From assembly GCF_030128825.1 (NCBI RefSeq), contig NZ_CP119127.1, positions 1,364,001 through 1,428,000 on the forward strand: a stretch of DNA of 64,000 nucleotides, read 5' to 3'. This document shows, one piece after another, positions 51,244-59,643 of the stretch (positions within the stretch are counted from its first letter, which is position 1; every line of letters begins with the position of its first letter). Origin of the DNA: Sphingobium sp. WTD-1 (lineage in GTDB: Bacteria; Pseudomonadota; Alphaproteobacteria; Sphingomonadales; Sphingomonadaceae). The notes under the pieces are model-generated. The model ran no database searches. It saw nothing but the letters and a program-made list of their open reading frames with translations, and had not been told where the DNA came from. Made by a program: the position numbers and the translations under genes.

Positions 51244-51930
51244 ATGAGGGGTATGGCCGGCGCCGCGTTGCTGCTGGGCCTGATGAGCCTGACTGCCTGC
51301 GACGGGCGGGAGGAAAGCGCTATCGACAATCTGGCCAATGGCGCCAATGCCAGCCAGGTCGAGAATAATGTCCGGGCCGAGGCGCAGGCGCTGATGGAGC
51401 CGCTGGCGCCGCCGGCGCCCGGCACGCCCGGCGGGCTGCCGGTCGAACCGGCACCGGCCGAGGAAGGCGCGATCGACCCCGACAGCGCGCAGGGCGCGGC
51501 GCAGGTGGTGCAGGGCTATTATGGCTTGCTGGAGGAAAAGCGCTTCAGCGACGCGCAGGATCTGTGGAACGACAAGAGCGCGATCGGCGCGCAGGATGAT
51601 GCGCATTTTGCCGGCCGCTTCCGTGGTTTCAGCGAGATCCATGCCAATATCGGCAGCCCGGCCGAGATCGAGGGCGCGGCCGGATCAAGCTTCGTGACGG
51701 TGCCGGTGCAGGTCTATGGCCGGCTGAAGGCGAACGGCAAGCCTTGGTATCGGCTGCGCCAGGTGGTGCTGCGCCGGGTCGATGCGGTGCCGGGCGCGAG
51801 CGAGGCGGAGCGGCGCTGGCATATCGAATCGATCGGCGCCTATGTCGCGCCGCCGGCGGACGAGGCGGACAATGCGACCCAGACCGCGCAGTTGATTTCC
51901 GCGACCGACGGCATGGCCCGGAAACACTGA
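51244..51930 (+). CDS. Lipoprotein, function unknown
   Basis: 228 residues from ATG 51244. The signal peptide has a lipobox (LMSLTAC). A short low-complexity linker follows, then a domain (about 85-205) with the pattern of a NTF2- or YybH-like periplasmic part (AQVVQGYYGLLEEKRFSDAQDLWNDKSAIGAQ, FVTVPVQVYGRLKANGKPWYRLRQVVLRRV). I do not recognise a family for certain. It begins 14 bases after the repeat lipoprotein, so the two probably form an operon. Confidence 0.75.
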   Translation: MRGMAGAALLLGLMSLTACDGREESAIDNLANGANASQVENNVRAEAQALMEPLAPPAPGTPGGLPVEPAPAEEGAIDPDSAQGAAQVVQGYYGLLEEKRFSDAQDLWNDKSAIGAQDDAHFAGRFRGFSEIHANIGSPAEIEGAAGSSFVTVPVQVYGRLKANGKPWYRLRQVVLRRVDAVPGASEAERRWHIESIGAYVAPPADEADNATQTAQLISATDGMARKH

Positions 51931-51942
51931 CCCGGAAACGCA

Positions 51943-51973
51943 GACACCGGCGCGGCGGGGCCGCACCGGTGTC
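51943..51973 (+). terminator. Terminator of lipoprotein operon
   Basis: GACACCGG at 51943-51950 pairs with CCGGTGTC at 51966-51973, and CGCGGC/GCCGCA pairs inside. No T run. Confidence 0.6.
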
Positions 51974-52031
51974 GGGGCTTGGCCCGCCGCCACGCCCATG
52001 AGGGCTGGCGGTGGCCTTGACGGCGTATCGC

Positions 52032-52484
52032 TTAGGCGACGGTCGCCTTGACGATCTTGCCCGGCGTCTTGGGCGGCTCGCCCTTGGGCAGCGCGTCGAC
52101 ATGTTCCATGCCCGAGGTGACTTCGCCCCAGACGGTATATTGGCCGTCGAGGAAGGTGGCGTCGTCGAAGCAGATGAAGAACTGGCTGTTGGCGCTGTTC
52201 GGGTTCATCGCACGCGCCATCGAGCACACGCCGCGGACATGCGGTTCGCGGCTGAATTCGGCCTTGATGTCGGGCAGCTTGGAACCGCCCATGCCGGTGC
52301 CGGTCGGATCGCCGCCCTGCGCCATGAAGCCGGGGATGACGCGGTGGAAGACCACGCCGTCATAGAAGCCGTCCTTGGCAAGGGTGGTGATGCGTTCGAC
52401 ATGGCCGGGCGCCAGATCCGGGCGCAGCTTGATCACGACGTCGCCGCCGCTGTCGAGGGAAAGGGTAAGGGTTTCGTCGGCCAT
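52032..52484 (-). CDS. Cyclophilin-type peptidylprolyl isomerase
   Basis: 150 residues from ATG 52484. The cyclophilin core is clear: FYDGVVFHRVIPGFMAQGGDPTGTGMGG, CSMARAMNPNSANSQFFIC, and FLDGQYTVWGEV. There is no signal peptide, so it acts in the cytoplasm. It catalyses proline cis-trans change during folding. It lies opposite to and upstream of mgtE. Confidence 0.95.
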   Translation of the reverse strand: MADETLTLSLDSGGDVVIKLRPDLAPGHVERITTLAKDGFYDGVVFHRVIPGFMAQGGDPTGTGMGGSKLPDIKAEFSREPHVRGVCSMARAMNPNSANSQFFICFDDATFLDGQYTVWGEVTSGMEHVDALPKGEPPKTPGKIVKATVA

Positions 52485-52666
52485 GAAAGATCCTCTCATT
52501 GGGGAAGGCGTTGATCGCCTCATATAGAGGCTTGGGATGGGGATGGAAGCGGCGTTTGGCAAAGCCTGTCCCATCTGTTGCCAAAGCGCGTCCAACCCCA
52601 TTGCAATTATATTGTGCATCGGCGAAAGCATCGACATGTTACAGGAACCGGACAGTTGCGCGCGCC

Positions 52667-54118
52667 ATGACCGAACGTGGCGATTTGGCCGAGCCGCGGC
52701 CGCACGAGGAACTTGCTGACGAGACTCTGATCTCGGCTGGCGGGGAGCAGGCCGAGTCGAGCCTGGACGAGGATGACCGGCTGAAGCCCGAATTCCTGTC
52801 CGCCGTGCTGGATGCGGTGGACGAAGGTGACATAGACCATGCGCGCGAGCTGGTCTCGCCGCTGCATCCCGCCGACATTGCCGACCTTCTGGAACTGACG
52901 CCCGCCGAGCAGCGTGGCGAAGTGGCCGCCGCGCTGGGCGATCTGGTCGGCGCGGAGGTTCTGTCCGAACTCAACGACTATGTGCGCGACGACCTGATCG
53001 GCGCGCTGGCGCCCGAGCAGGTCGCCGAATTCGCCTCCGAACTCGATACCGACGACGCCGTCGCGATCATCGAGGACATGGAGGAGGCCGACCAGCAGGC
53101 GGTGCTGGAGGCGATGGAGCCGGAGGATCGCGCCGCGATCGAGTCCGCGCTGTCCTATCCCGAAGAATCCGCCGGCCGCATGATGCAGCGCGACCTGGTC
53201 GCGGTGCCCGAGCATATGACGGTCGGCCAGGTGATCGACTATCTGCGCGACAATGGCGACCTGACCCGCGATTTCTGGGAAATCTTCGTCGTCGACGAAG
53301 GGCATAAGCCGATCGGCACCTGTCAGCTGAGCTGGGTGCTGACCTGTCCGCGCGGCGTTGCCATGGCCGACCTGATGAAGCGCGAGCAGACGCTGATCCC
53401 GGTCGACATGGACCAGGAAGAAGTGGCGCTGCGCTTCCAGAAATATGCGCTGATTTCTGCTGCGGTGATCGACGGCAGCGGCCGGCTGGTCGGCATGATC
53501 ACGGTCGATGACATCGTCCACATCATTTCCGAGGAAGCGGGCGAGGATATTCTCCGCCTGTCGGGTGCGGGCGAAGGCGACATCAACGAGCCGGTGATCG
53601 ACAGCTATCGCGCGCGCGTGCGCTGGCTGCTGACCAATTTGCTGACCGCGCTGGTCGCGTCGACCATCATCGGCATTTTCGAACATACGATCGAGAAGAT
53701 GGTGGCGCTCGCCACGCTGATGCCGATCGTCGCGGGGGTGGGCGGCAATGCCGGCAGCCAGACCATGGCGGTGACGGTGCGCGCGCTGGCCACCAACCAG
53801 ATTACCGGATCGAACGCTCGTCGCACCATATTGCGCGAAATTCGCGTGGCGCTGCTCAACGGCTGCACCGTGGCGCTGGTGCTGGGGCTGGGCGTCGGGC
53901 TGGTGTTCCACAATGTCGCGCTGGGCGGCGTGATAGCCGCGGCGATGATGACCAATATCGTGACGGCCGGGTTGGCGGGCGCGGCGGTGCCGCTGGCGTT
54001 CGACCGGATGAACCTGGACCCGGCGGTGGCATCCTCCATCTTCGTCACCATGATCACGGATTCGATGGGCTTCTTCGCTTTTCTCGGGCTGGCGACGGCG
54101 GCGGGATTGACCGGCTGA
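52667..54118 (+). CDS. mgtE: Magnesium transporter MgtE
   Basis: 483 residues from ATG 52667. The N-terminal helical domain (about 45-165) has LHPADIADLLELTPAEQ and SYPEESAGRMMQRDLV. A CBS pair follows (about 170-300: VTVDDIVHIISEEAGEDI). The last 170 residues have five membrane helices (LPLATLMPIVAGVGGNAGSQTM-like segment VALATLMPIVAGVGGNAGSQTMAVTVRAL and the SSIFVTMITDSMGFFAFLGLA end). MgtE is a Mg2+-gated channel. No Mg2+-sensing riboswitch is visible upstream. Confidence 0.94.
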   Translation: MTERGDLAEPRPHEELADETLISAGGEQAESSLDEDDRLKPEFLSAVLDAVDEGDIDHARELVSPLHPADIADLLELTPAEQRGEVAAALGDLVGAEVLSELNDYVRDDLIGALAPEQVAEFASELDTDDAVAIIEDMEEADQQAVLEAMEPEDRAAIESALSYPEESAGRMMQRDLVAVPEHMTVGQVIDYLRDNGDLTRDFWEIFVVDEGHKPIGTCQLSWVLTCPRGVAMADLMKREQTLIPVDMDQEEVALRFQKYALISAAVIDGSGRLVGMITVDDIVHIISEEAGEDILRLSGAGEGDINEPVIDSYRARVRWLLTNLLTALVASTIIGIFEHTIEKMVALATLMPIVAGVGGNAGSQTMAVTVRALATNQITGSNARRTILREIRVALLNGCTVALVLGLGVGLVFHNVALGGVIAAAMMTNIVTAGLAGAAVPLAFDRMNLDPAVASSIFVTMITDSMGFFAFLGLATAAGLTG

Positions 54119-54141
54119 ACCGCCGCCCCATCTAGACGCCA

Positions 54142-54540
54142 ATGCCGCTGCACCTGACCAAGATCGCCTTCCAGAGCGAAAGCCCCGCGACCCTCAAGGC
54201 CTGGCTGGAAAGCCATGCGGACGAGGCGCGCCTGACCACCCGCTATTTGCCCAAGCGGCTGGAGGAGATGGAGGGCGGATCGCTCTACTGGATTCACGGC
54301 CATGCGCTGGTCGGCCGCAGTCCGATCCTGGGATTTCAGGAGACCGGGCAGGGGCGCTACTGGATCCGGCTGGCGCCACGGCTGATCCCGGTGCGCACGG
54401 CCCCCAAGCGCGCGCATCAGGGCTGGCGCTATCTGGAGGACAAGGATGCGCCGCCCGATCTGGGCGGGGGCGAGGCGGACGATCTGGAAGCGATGCCGCC
54501 GGCCATGCTGAACGAACTGGCCCGGCTGGGGCTGGTCTGA
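54142..54540 (+). CDS. DUF1489 family protein
   Basis: 132 residues. The sequence MPLHLTKIAF, then TTRYLPKRLEEMEGGSLYWIHGHALVGRSPILGF, RYWIRLAPRLIPVRTAPKRAHQGWRYLE, is the alphaproteobacterial DUF1489 family of unknown function. It starts 23 bases after mgtE, probably co-transcribed. Confidence 0.9.
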   Translation: MPLHLTKIAFQSESPATLKAWLESHADEARLTTRYLPKRLEEMEGGSLYWIHGHALVGRSPILGFQETGQGRYWIRLAPRLIPVRTAPKRAHQGWRYLEDKDAPPDLGGGEADDLEAMPPAMLNELARLGLV

Positions 54541-54551
54541 CGCCAGCCCCA
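54527..54551. terminator. Hairpin between DUF1489 and amidohydrolase genes
   Basis: TGGGGCTGG (54527-54535) pairs with CCAGCCCCA (54543-54551). It lies between two convergent stops. Confidence 0.55.
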
Positions 54552-54558
54552 ACCAGAA

Positions 54559-55884
54559 TCAGATCATCGGCTTGCCGTCGGCCTTGACCACGGCGCCGCC
54601 CTTCATGACGAAGCCGACCTTTTCGAGCTGGCGGACATCGGCCAGCGGATCGCCGTCGACCGCGATCAGGTCGGCATAGCGGCCGGCCTGCAACGTGCCG
54701 ACATCGGCGCTGCCCAGCAGGTCGGCGGCATTGGCGGTGGCGGCCTTGATCGCCTCCATCGTCGGCATGCCCGCGCGCACCATCAGCGCGAATTCCTGCG
54801 CATTTTCGCCATGGTCGGACAGGCCGAACGTGTCGGTGCCAAAGGCGATCTTGACCCCGGCGGCATAGGCATCGCGCAGATTCTTCTGCAGCAGCGGGCC
54901 GATCACCAGCGCCTTTTCGGCGGTCGAGGGATTGAGCTGTTCGGGATGCTCCTTGGCGCGCTGATAGACGCGCTCGCCCACCAGCATGGTCGGCACCAGA
55001 TAGGCGCCATATTGCTTGAAGATCTTGTAGCTGCCGGCGTCGGCATAGGAGCCATGCTCGATCGAATCGACGCCCAGCGCAATCGTGTGGTCGATCGCCT
55101 CCTTGCCATGGGCATGGGCCGCGACCTTCATGCCCAGGCTATGGGCGGTGTCGATCACCGCCTTGATCTCCTCGTCGGTCATCAGCTGATGCTTGGGATC
55201 GTCGCCGATCGACATGACCCCGCCCGAGGGCATGATCTTGATGAGGTCGGCGCCTTCGCGCTTCAGCCGGCGCACGGCGATGCGGGCGGCTTCCGGGCTG
55301 TCGATCACATTGTCGCTGATGTGCGGAATGTCGGCAAATTCGACGCGCAGGCCGTTGACCGCGTCGCCATGGCCGCCGGTCGGGCCGAGCGGCGTGCCCG
55401 CCACCCACAGGCGCGGGCCGGGGATGACGGCGCCGTCGATCGATTTCTTGAGCGCGACGATCACCTGGGTGTCGGCGCCGCAGTCGCGGACCGAGGTGAA
55501 GCCGGCGAGCAGCGTGTTGCGCACGAAGCCGGTTGCCTCAATCGCGTCCTCATAGGCGCTGCGCGTCACCGCGTTGCGGATCGGGTCGCCGCTGTGCCAG
55601 CCGGCGGTGATATGGTCATGGGTGTCGATCAGGCCCGGCAGCACGGTCTTGGCCGACAGGTCGATCACCTCCGCGCCGGCGGGCGTGACGAAGCCCGGCT
55701 GGATCGCGGTGATGCGATCGTCATGAATCAGGATCGACACTTTCTCGCGCGCGGCGGCGCCGGTGCCGTCGATCATCCGTCCGGCATGGACCACGACATC
55801 CTTGGCCATTACGGCCGGCGCCGACACCGCGACCAGCGCCGTCATGCTGCATGCGGCCAGCGCCGCTGCCTTCCCCCAGATCAT
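54559..55884 (-). CDS. Secreted metal-dependent amidohydrolase (Xaa-Pro dipeptidase-like)
   Basis: 441 residues with signal peptide ALAACSMTALVAVSAPAVMA. Ligand residues of the amidohydrolase superfamily are visible: His-x-His in LIDTHDHITAG, Lys in GADLIKIMPSGGV, His in KVAAHAHGKEA and SIEHGSYAD, and Asp in FGTDTFG. It is related to imidazolonepropionase-like and Xaa-Arg/Lys-Pro dipeptidases of Caulobacter (Cc2672 type). It probably acts on small peptides in the periplasm. Monocistronic. Confidence 0.9.
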   Translation of the reverse strand: MIWGKAAALAACSMTALVAVSAPAVMAKDVVVHAGRMIDGTGAAAREKVSILIHDDRITAIQPGFVTPAGAEVIDLSAKTVLPGLIDTHDHITAGWHSGDPIRNAVTRSAYEDAIEATGFVRNTLLAGFTSVRDCGADTQVIVALKKSIDGAVIPGPRLWVAGTPLGPTGGHGDAVNGLRVEFADIPHISDNVIDSPEAARIAVRRLKREGADLIKIMPSGGVMSIGDDPKHQLMTDEEIKAVIDTAHSLGMKVAAHAHGKEAIDHTIALGVDSIEHGSYADAGSYKIFKQYGAYLVPTMLVGERVYQRAKEHPEQLNPSTAEKALVIGPLLQKNLRDAYAAGVKIAFGTDTFGLSDHGENAQEFALMVRAGMPTMEAIKAATANAADLLGSADVGTLQAGRYADLIAVDGDPLADVRQLEKVGFVMKGGAVVKADGKPMI

Positions 55885-55951
55885 GTAACCCCCTGTTTAA
55901 TTTGATGGCGGCAGCGTCGCGCGCGGCGAGCCGGCCGTCAACGGATTTATG

Positions 55952-57358
55952 TCAGGTCCGGGCGTGGAGCCGTTCGCCGACCATCCGCAGATCGGCGACG
56001 AAGCGGGCCTGTTCCTGCGCCTGGCGATCGGGGTCGGGCAGGCGCAGCAGGTAGCTGGGATGGACGGTGATCCAGGCTTCGGCGCCGTGGTCGAGCGGGA
56101 GGGGACGGCTGCGCATCTGGCTGATCGTCACAGGCTTGCCCAGCAGGGCGCGAGCGGCGGTGGCCCCCAAAGCGACGATGATACGCGGGCGGATCAGGTC
56201 CAGTTCCTGTTCCAGCCACCAGCGGCAGGCCTTGATCTCCGGCACGTCGGGCGTCTGGTGCAGGCGGCGCTTGCCGCGCTGCTCATATTTGAAATGCTTG
56301 ACGGCGTTGGTGACATAGGCGCGTGCCCGATCCACGCCGGCTTCGGCCAGCGCGGCATCGAACAATTGCCCGGCGGGGCCGACAAAGGGGCGGCCAGCCA
56401 GATCCTCCTGATCGCCCGGCTGTTCGCCGATGAAGAGCAAAGATGCGTCGAGCGGACCTTCGCCGAACACGGTCTGCGTGGCCGGCCCGTGCAGCGGGCA
56501 GCGGGTGCAGGCCATCGCTTCGTTCCGCAACGCCTGCCAGGCAGCGCGGCTGTTGCCCGTGCGGGCTGCGGGGCGGGGAGCGGTGGCGATCATCGCCGCC
56601 TCGCGCGCCTGGGCGCCGGCGACCAGATCGGGGATGAGGGCGGCTTCGGGCAGGTTGCGCCAATATTTGCGCGGCATTTCTGACAGCATCGCCCCGGTCT
56701 TCAGCCGGGCCGGGTTGAAGATGGCGGCATAATAGCCCTTCCACACATCTTCGACGGGATCTTCGGCCGGGGCGTCGCCGCGCTGCGCGCCGGGGCCTTC
56801 GGTCAATATGTCGCCATCCCAGTGGATGCTGACCTCCGGCGTCAGGATCGACCAGCGCATCGAGGCGAAGCGGCGGGTGAAGAAGCCGGCATTGGCGCGG
56901 ACGATATGATGGTCCGGCTCGAACCAGGCGATGAAGCGCGGGCCGTCGCCTTCATCCAGTTCGCGGAAGCGGACGAAGGCGCGCATCTTGTGGATATCGC
57001 GCCGCACCGCCTTGGCCAGATCCTCGACCCGGCGGAGCAGCGGATCAGCGCGATCCTCCATCCGGCCGGGCGTCGCCCGGACTGCCAGCAACAGGCCGTA
57101 GAGCAGGGCGAAGCGGGCGGGGTCGCGATGGAGGATCGCGCTTTGCGCCAGTTCGACAAAGGCGCGCGGCACGGAGAAGACTGCATCCGCCGGGGGGGCG
57201 GGCAGGGGTGTTGCGTCACTGCCGAACAGGTCGGGCGTGGCGCTGCCCGCAACGTCCCAGAGAATGGCGTCGGCGGGAATGGCGGCCAGAGCCAGCGCGC
57301 GGGCCGCATCACGCCAGCCCTCGAAATCGTCCGGCCCCGCCAGCGTCACCCGATGCAT
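55952..57358 (-). CDS. UdgX-type uracil-DNA glycosylase fused to DUF4130 domain
   Basis: 468 residues from ATG 57358. The first 200 residues are the DUF4130 / SAM-linked DNA-metabolism domain (VELAQSAILHRDPARFALLYGLLLAV, RRVEDLAKAVRRDIHKMRAFVRFRE). The second half (about 265-460) is a family-4-like uracil-DNA glycosylase with four Cys for FeS (CTRCPLHG) and the UdgX loop KRRLHQTP that lets the His form a covalent bond with uracil DNA. It acts with the radical SAM protein at 58358, which usually lies next to it but is separated here by two genes. Confidence 0.92.
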   Translation of the reverse strand: MHRVTLAGPDDFEGWRDAARALALAAIPADAILWDVAGSATPDLFGSDATPLPAPPADAVFSVPRAFVELAQSAILHRDPARFALLYGLLLAVRATPGRMEDRADPLLRRVEDLAKAVRRDIHKMRAFVRFRELDEGDGPRFIAWFEPDHHIVRANAGFFTRRFASMRWSILTPEVSIHWDGDILTEGPGAQRGDAPAEDPVEDVWKGYYAAIFNPARLKTGAMLSEMPRKYWRNLPEAALIPDLVAGAQAREAAMIATAPRPAARTGNSRAAWQALRNEAMACTRCPLHGPATQTVFGEGPLDASLLFIGEQPGDQEDLAGRPFVGPAGQLFDAALAEAGVDRARAYVTNAVKHFKYEQRGKRRLHQTPDVPEIKACRWWLEQELDLIRPRIIVALGATAARALLGKPVTISQMRSRPLPLDHGAEAWITVHPSYLLRLPDPDRQAQEQARFVADLRMVGERLHART

Positions 57359-57368
57359 GGCCGTCCGC

Positions 57369-57839
57369 TCAGTCCTCGGCCTCGGCACGGGCCAGTTCGG
57401 CAGGCTTGCGCTTGGCGAACAGCTTCGCCAGCTTTTCCTCCTCGGCGGCGCTCAGTGCCTTGGCGGCGTCGGGGAACATTTCTTCTTCTTCCTCCTCGAT
57501 ATGGTGGAGGTAGCGCTTCTTCAGCTGGTCGAAGGTGCGGCGCCAGGCATCGCCATTGAATTTGAGGCCGTCCAGTTCCTCCAGAAAATCGTCGATTTCC
57601 TTATGTTCGGACACGCTGTGCTGGGCATCCTCGCGCAGGTCGGGTTGGGCGAGCATGGTGGCGTAGAGCGTCTCTTCCTCGGCGGCGGCATGGGCTGTCA
57701 CCTCGACCTTGAACTGGTCGAACAGCTTTTCCAGCCGGTCGTCATCCTTTTCGCGCGTTGCCTCCGCCATCTTGTCGAACAGCTGGCGATGGGCGTCATG
57801 ATCCTGTTTCAGGCGATCGAAAATACTGGCCTTGGCCAT
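57369..57839 (-). CDS. Hemerythrin-like domain protein
   Basis: 156 residues from ATG 57839 with AAGGAGG upstream. His and Glu residues of the di-iron bundle are visible: LKQDHDAHRQLFDKM, VTAHAAAEEETLYATM, SVSEHKEIDDFLEEL and YLHHIEEEEEEMFP. These sense or store oxygen or repair FeS damage. It lies between the UdgX and radical SAM genes, 10 bases before the UdgX start, on the same strand. Charged tail RAEAED. Confidence 0.92.
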   Translation of the reverse strand: MAKASIFDRLKQDHDAHRQLFDKMAEATREKDDDRLEKLFDQFKVEVTAHAAAEEETLYATMLAQPDLREDAQHSVSEHKEIDDFLEELDGLKFNGDAWRRTFDQLKKRYLHHIEEEEEEMFPDAAKALSAAEEEKLAKLFAKRKPAELARAEAED

Positions 57840-57918
57840 GGGCAATCCTCCTTCATGCGATGAAGGGGGAAACGATGGCCCAGTAAAAAGGGTCCGGCCT
57901 GTAAAAAGGGTTCGGCGC

Positions 57919-58275
57919 TTAGCCGAACAGCGCGTGGAAGATGATCGCCACCGGAATCCAGAGCAGCGCGCCCAGCAGGCTGGTGCCCCAGAGCTGGAGC
58001 AGGTCGCGGCGGAAGCGCAGGCGCAGGCCGGCATGGGACAGCCCGCTATGATCCAGCATCTGCCAGCGATGTTCGAGCGCACGGGCGGCGATGGCGAAAC
58101 CGCCGATCGCGATGATGACGCCAAGGTGCAGGACCAGCGAGCCGCCCATCTTGGCGACGATGAAGATCTGAAGCAGGCAGAAGACGACAAGGGCCGCCGC
58201 AAGATGCGTGCTGATGCGCTTGGCAAAGCCTGCGCCCTGCCGCTCCATGGCCTGATTGTCGAAAAGTGTCGCCAA
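57919..58275 (-). CDS. Small membrane protein, unknown function
   Basis: 118 residues from a TTG start at 58275 with GGGA upstream; an ATG at 58248 has no site. Three hydrophobic segments (HLAAALVVFCLLQIFIVAKM, SLVLHLGVIIAIGGFAIAARAL, LWGTSLLGALLWIPVAIIFHAL) are separated by basic loops. I recognise no family. It is in the same leftward set as hemerythrin, UdgX and radical SAM. Confidence 0.7.
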   Translation of the reverse strand: MATLFDNQAMERQGAGFAKRISTHLAAALVVFCLLQIFIVAKMGGSLVLHLGVIIAIGGFAIAARALEHRWQMLDHSGLSHAGLRLRFRRDLLQLWGTSLLGALLWIPVAIIFHALFG

Positions 58276-58357
58276 AGTCCCGATCCCCTTGCTGATCGTG
58301 TTACAAGAGTTTCATGAACCGTGCTTGCGATCAACCGCAAAATTGCCTCGGCTCCCC

Positions 58358-59599
58358 TTAAAAAAGTTCGAGCTGGGCGGCGGGACGCCGCAACCGCGCG
58401 GACAGATCGACTCGGTCGGCCAACTGGACCGGGCGCCAGTCGGCGGCGATCAGGAAGGGGCGCAGCTTGACGATGGATGTGGTCATGCGCGCGACATCCT
58501 CCAGCCGCAGCCGGCGATGGCGGCGACTGGCCAGGATGCGGTCGACCGCCTTCACCCCCAGGCCCGGCACCCGGAGCAGCATTTCGCGTGGCGCATGGTT
58601 GACGTCGACCGGGAAGCTGGCGCGATGCTGCAAGGCCCAGGCGAGCTTGGGGTCGATGTCGAGCGGCAGGCATCCACTGTCCCGATCGGTGGCGGCGGCG
58701 ACTTCGGTGGCGGAATAGCCATAGAAGCGCATCATCCAGTCCGACTGGTAGAGCCGATGTTCGCGCATCAGCGGCGGGCGCTTGAGCGGCAGCACGCTGC
58801 TGGGCGAGGGGATGGGGGAGAAGGCGCTGTAATAGACGCGACGCAGCCGGTGCCGGTCATAGAGGCTGCTGGCGCGCTGGATGATGGCGCGATCATCGGC
58901 GGCATCGGCACCGACGATCATCTGGGTCGACTGGCCCGCCGGGGCAAAGCGCGGGGCGTGGCGATATTTGCGGCGGGCGTCGCCCATATCGTCCATCTGG
59001 CTGCGCATCTGCGCCATCGCCCCCTCGATCCGGCGGCCGTCCTTTTCCGGCGCCAGCTGCTTGAGGCCGGGTTCGGTCGGCAGCTCGACATTGATCGACA
59101 GCCGATCGGCATGGAGGCCGGCCTGATGCAGCAGCTCCGGGTCGGCGTCGGGAATGGTCTTCAGATGGATATAGCCGCGAAAATCATGATCCTCGCGCAG
59201 GCTGCGGGCGACCTCGACCATCTGCTCCATCGTATAGTCGGACGAGCGGATGATGCCGGAGGAGAGGAACAGCCCCTCGATATAGTTGCGGCGGTAGAAG
59301 CTGAGCGTGAGGTCGACCACTTCGCGCGCGGTGAAGCGGGCGCGGCGGACATCGCTCGACCGGCGATTGATGCAATAATGGCAATCGAAGATGCAGCTGT
59401 TGGTCAGCAATATCTTCAGCAGCGAGATGCAGCGGCCATCGGGCGCATAGGCATGGCAAATGCCCATGCCTTCGGTCGAGCCTATCCCCTTGCCGTCGCG
59501 CGAATCCCGCTTGGTCGTGCCGGACGAGGCGCAGGACGCGTCATATTTGGCGGCATCGGCAAGGATTTCTAGCTTTTCACGGGTGGACAGGGCGGACAT
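58358..59599 (-). CDS. Putative DNA-repair radical SAM protein (UdgX partner)
   Basis: 413 residues. The SAM FeS motif CxxxCxxC is at Cys69, Cys73 and Cys76 (NSCIFDCHYC). Later parts are a radical-SAM barrel and a C-terminal helix-hairpin-helix (REMLLRVPGLGVKAVDRILASRRHRRLRLEDVA), which binds DNA. It is the usual genetic partner of DUF4130/UdgX proteins, so a role in DNA modification or repair is inferred. No chemistry is proven for this family to my knowledge. Confidence 0.9.
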   Translation of the reverse strand: MSALSTREKLEILADAAKYDASCASSGTTKRDSRDGKGIGSTEGMGICHAYAPDGRCISLLKILLTNSCIFDCHYCINRRSSDVRRARFTAREVVDLTLSFYRRNYIEGLFLSSGIIRSSDYTMEQMVEVARSLREDHDFRGYIHLKTIPDADPELLHQAGLHADRLSINVELPTEPGLKQLAPEKDGRRIEGAMAQMRSQMDDMGDARRKYRHAPRFAPAGQSTQMIVGADAADDRAIIQRASSLYDRHRLRRVYYSAFSPIPSPSSVLPLKRPPLMREHRLYQSDWMMRFYGYSATEVAAATDRDSGCLPLDIDPKLAWALQHRASFPVDVNHAPREMLLRVPGLGVKAVDRILASRRHRRLRLEDVARMTTSIVKLRPFLIAADWRPVQLADRVDLSARLRRPAAQLELF

Positions 59600-59643
59600 A
59601 TGTTCATGTTACGTTCCTGAATCCGGCTTGTCCATAATCCAGA

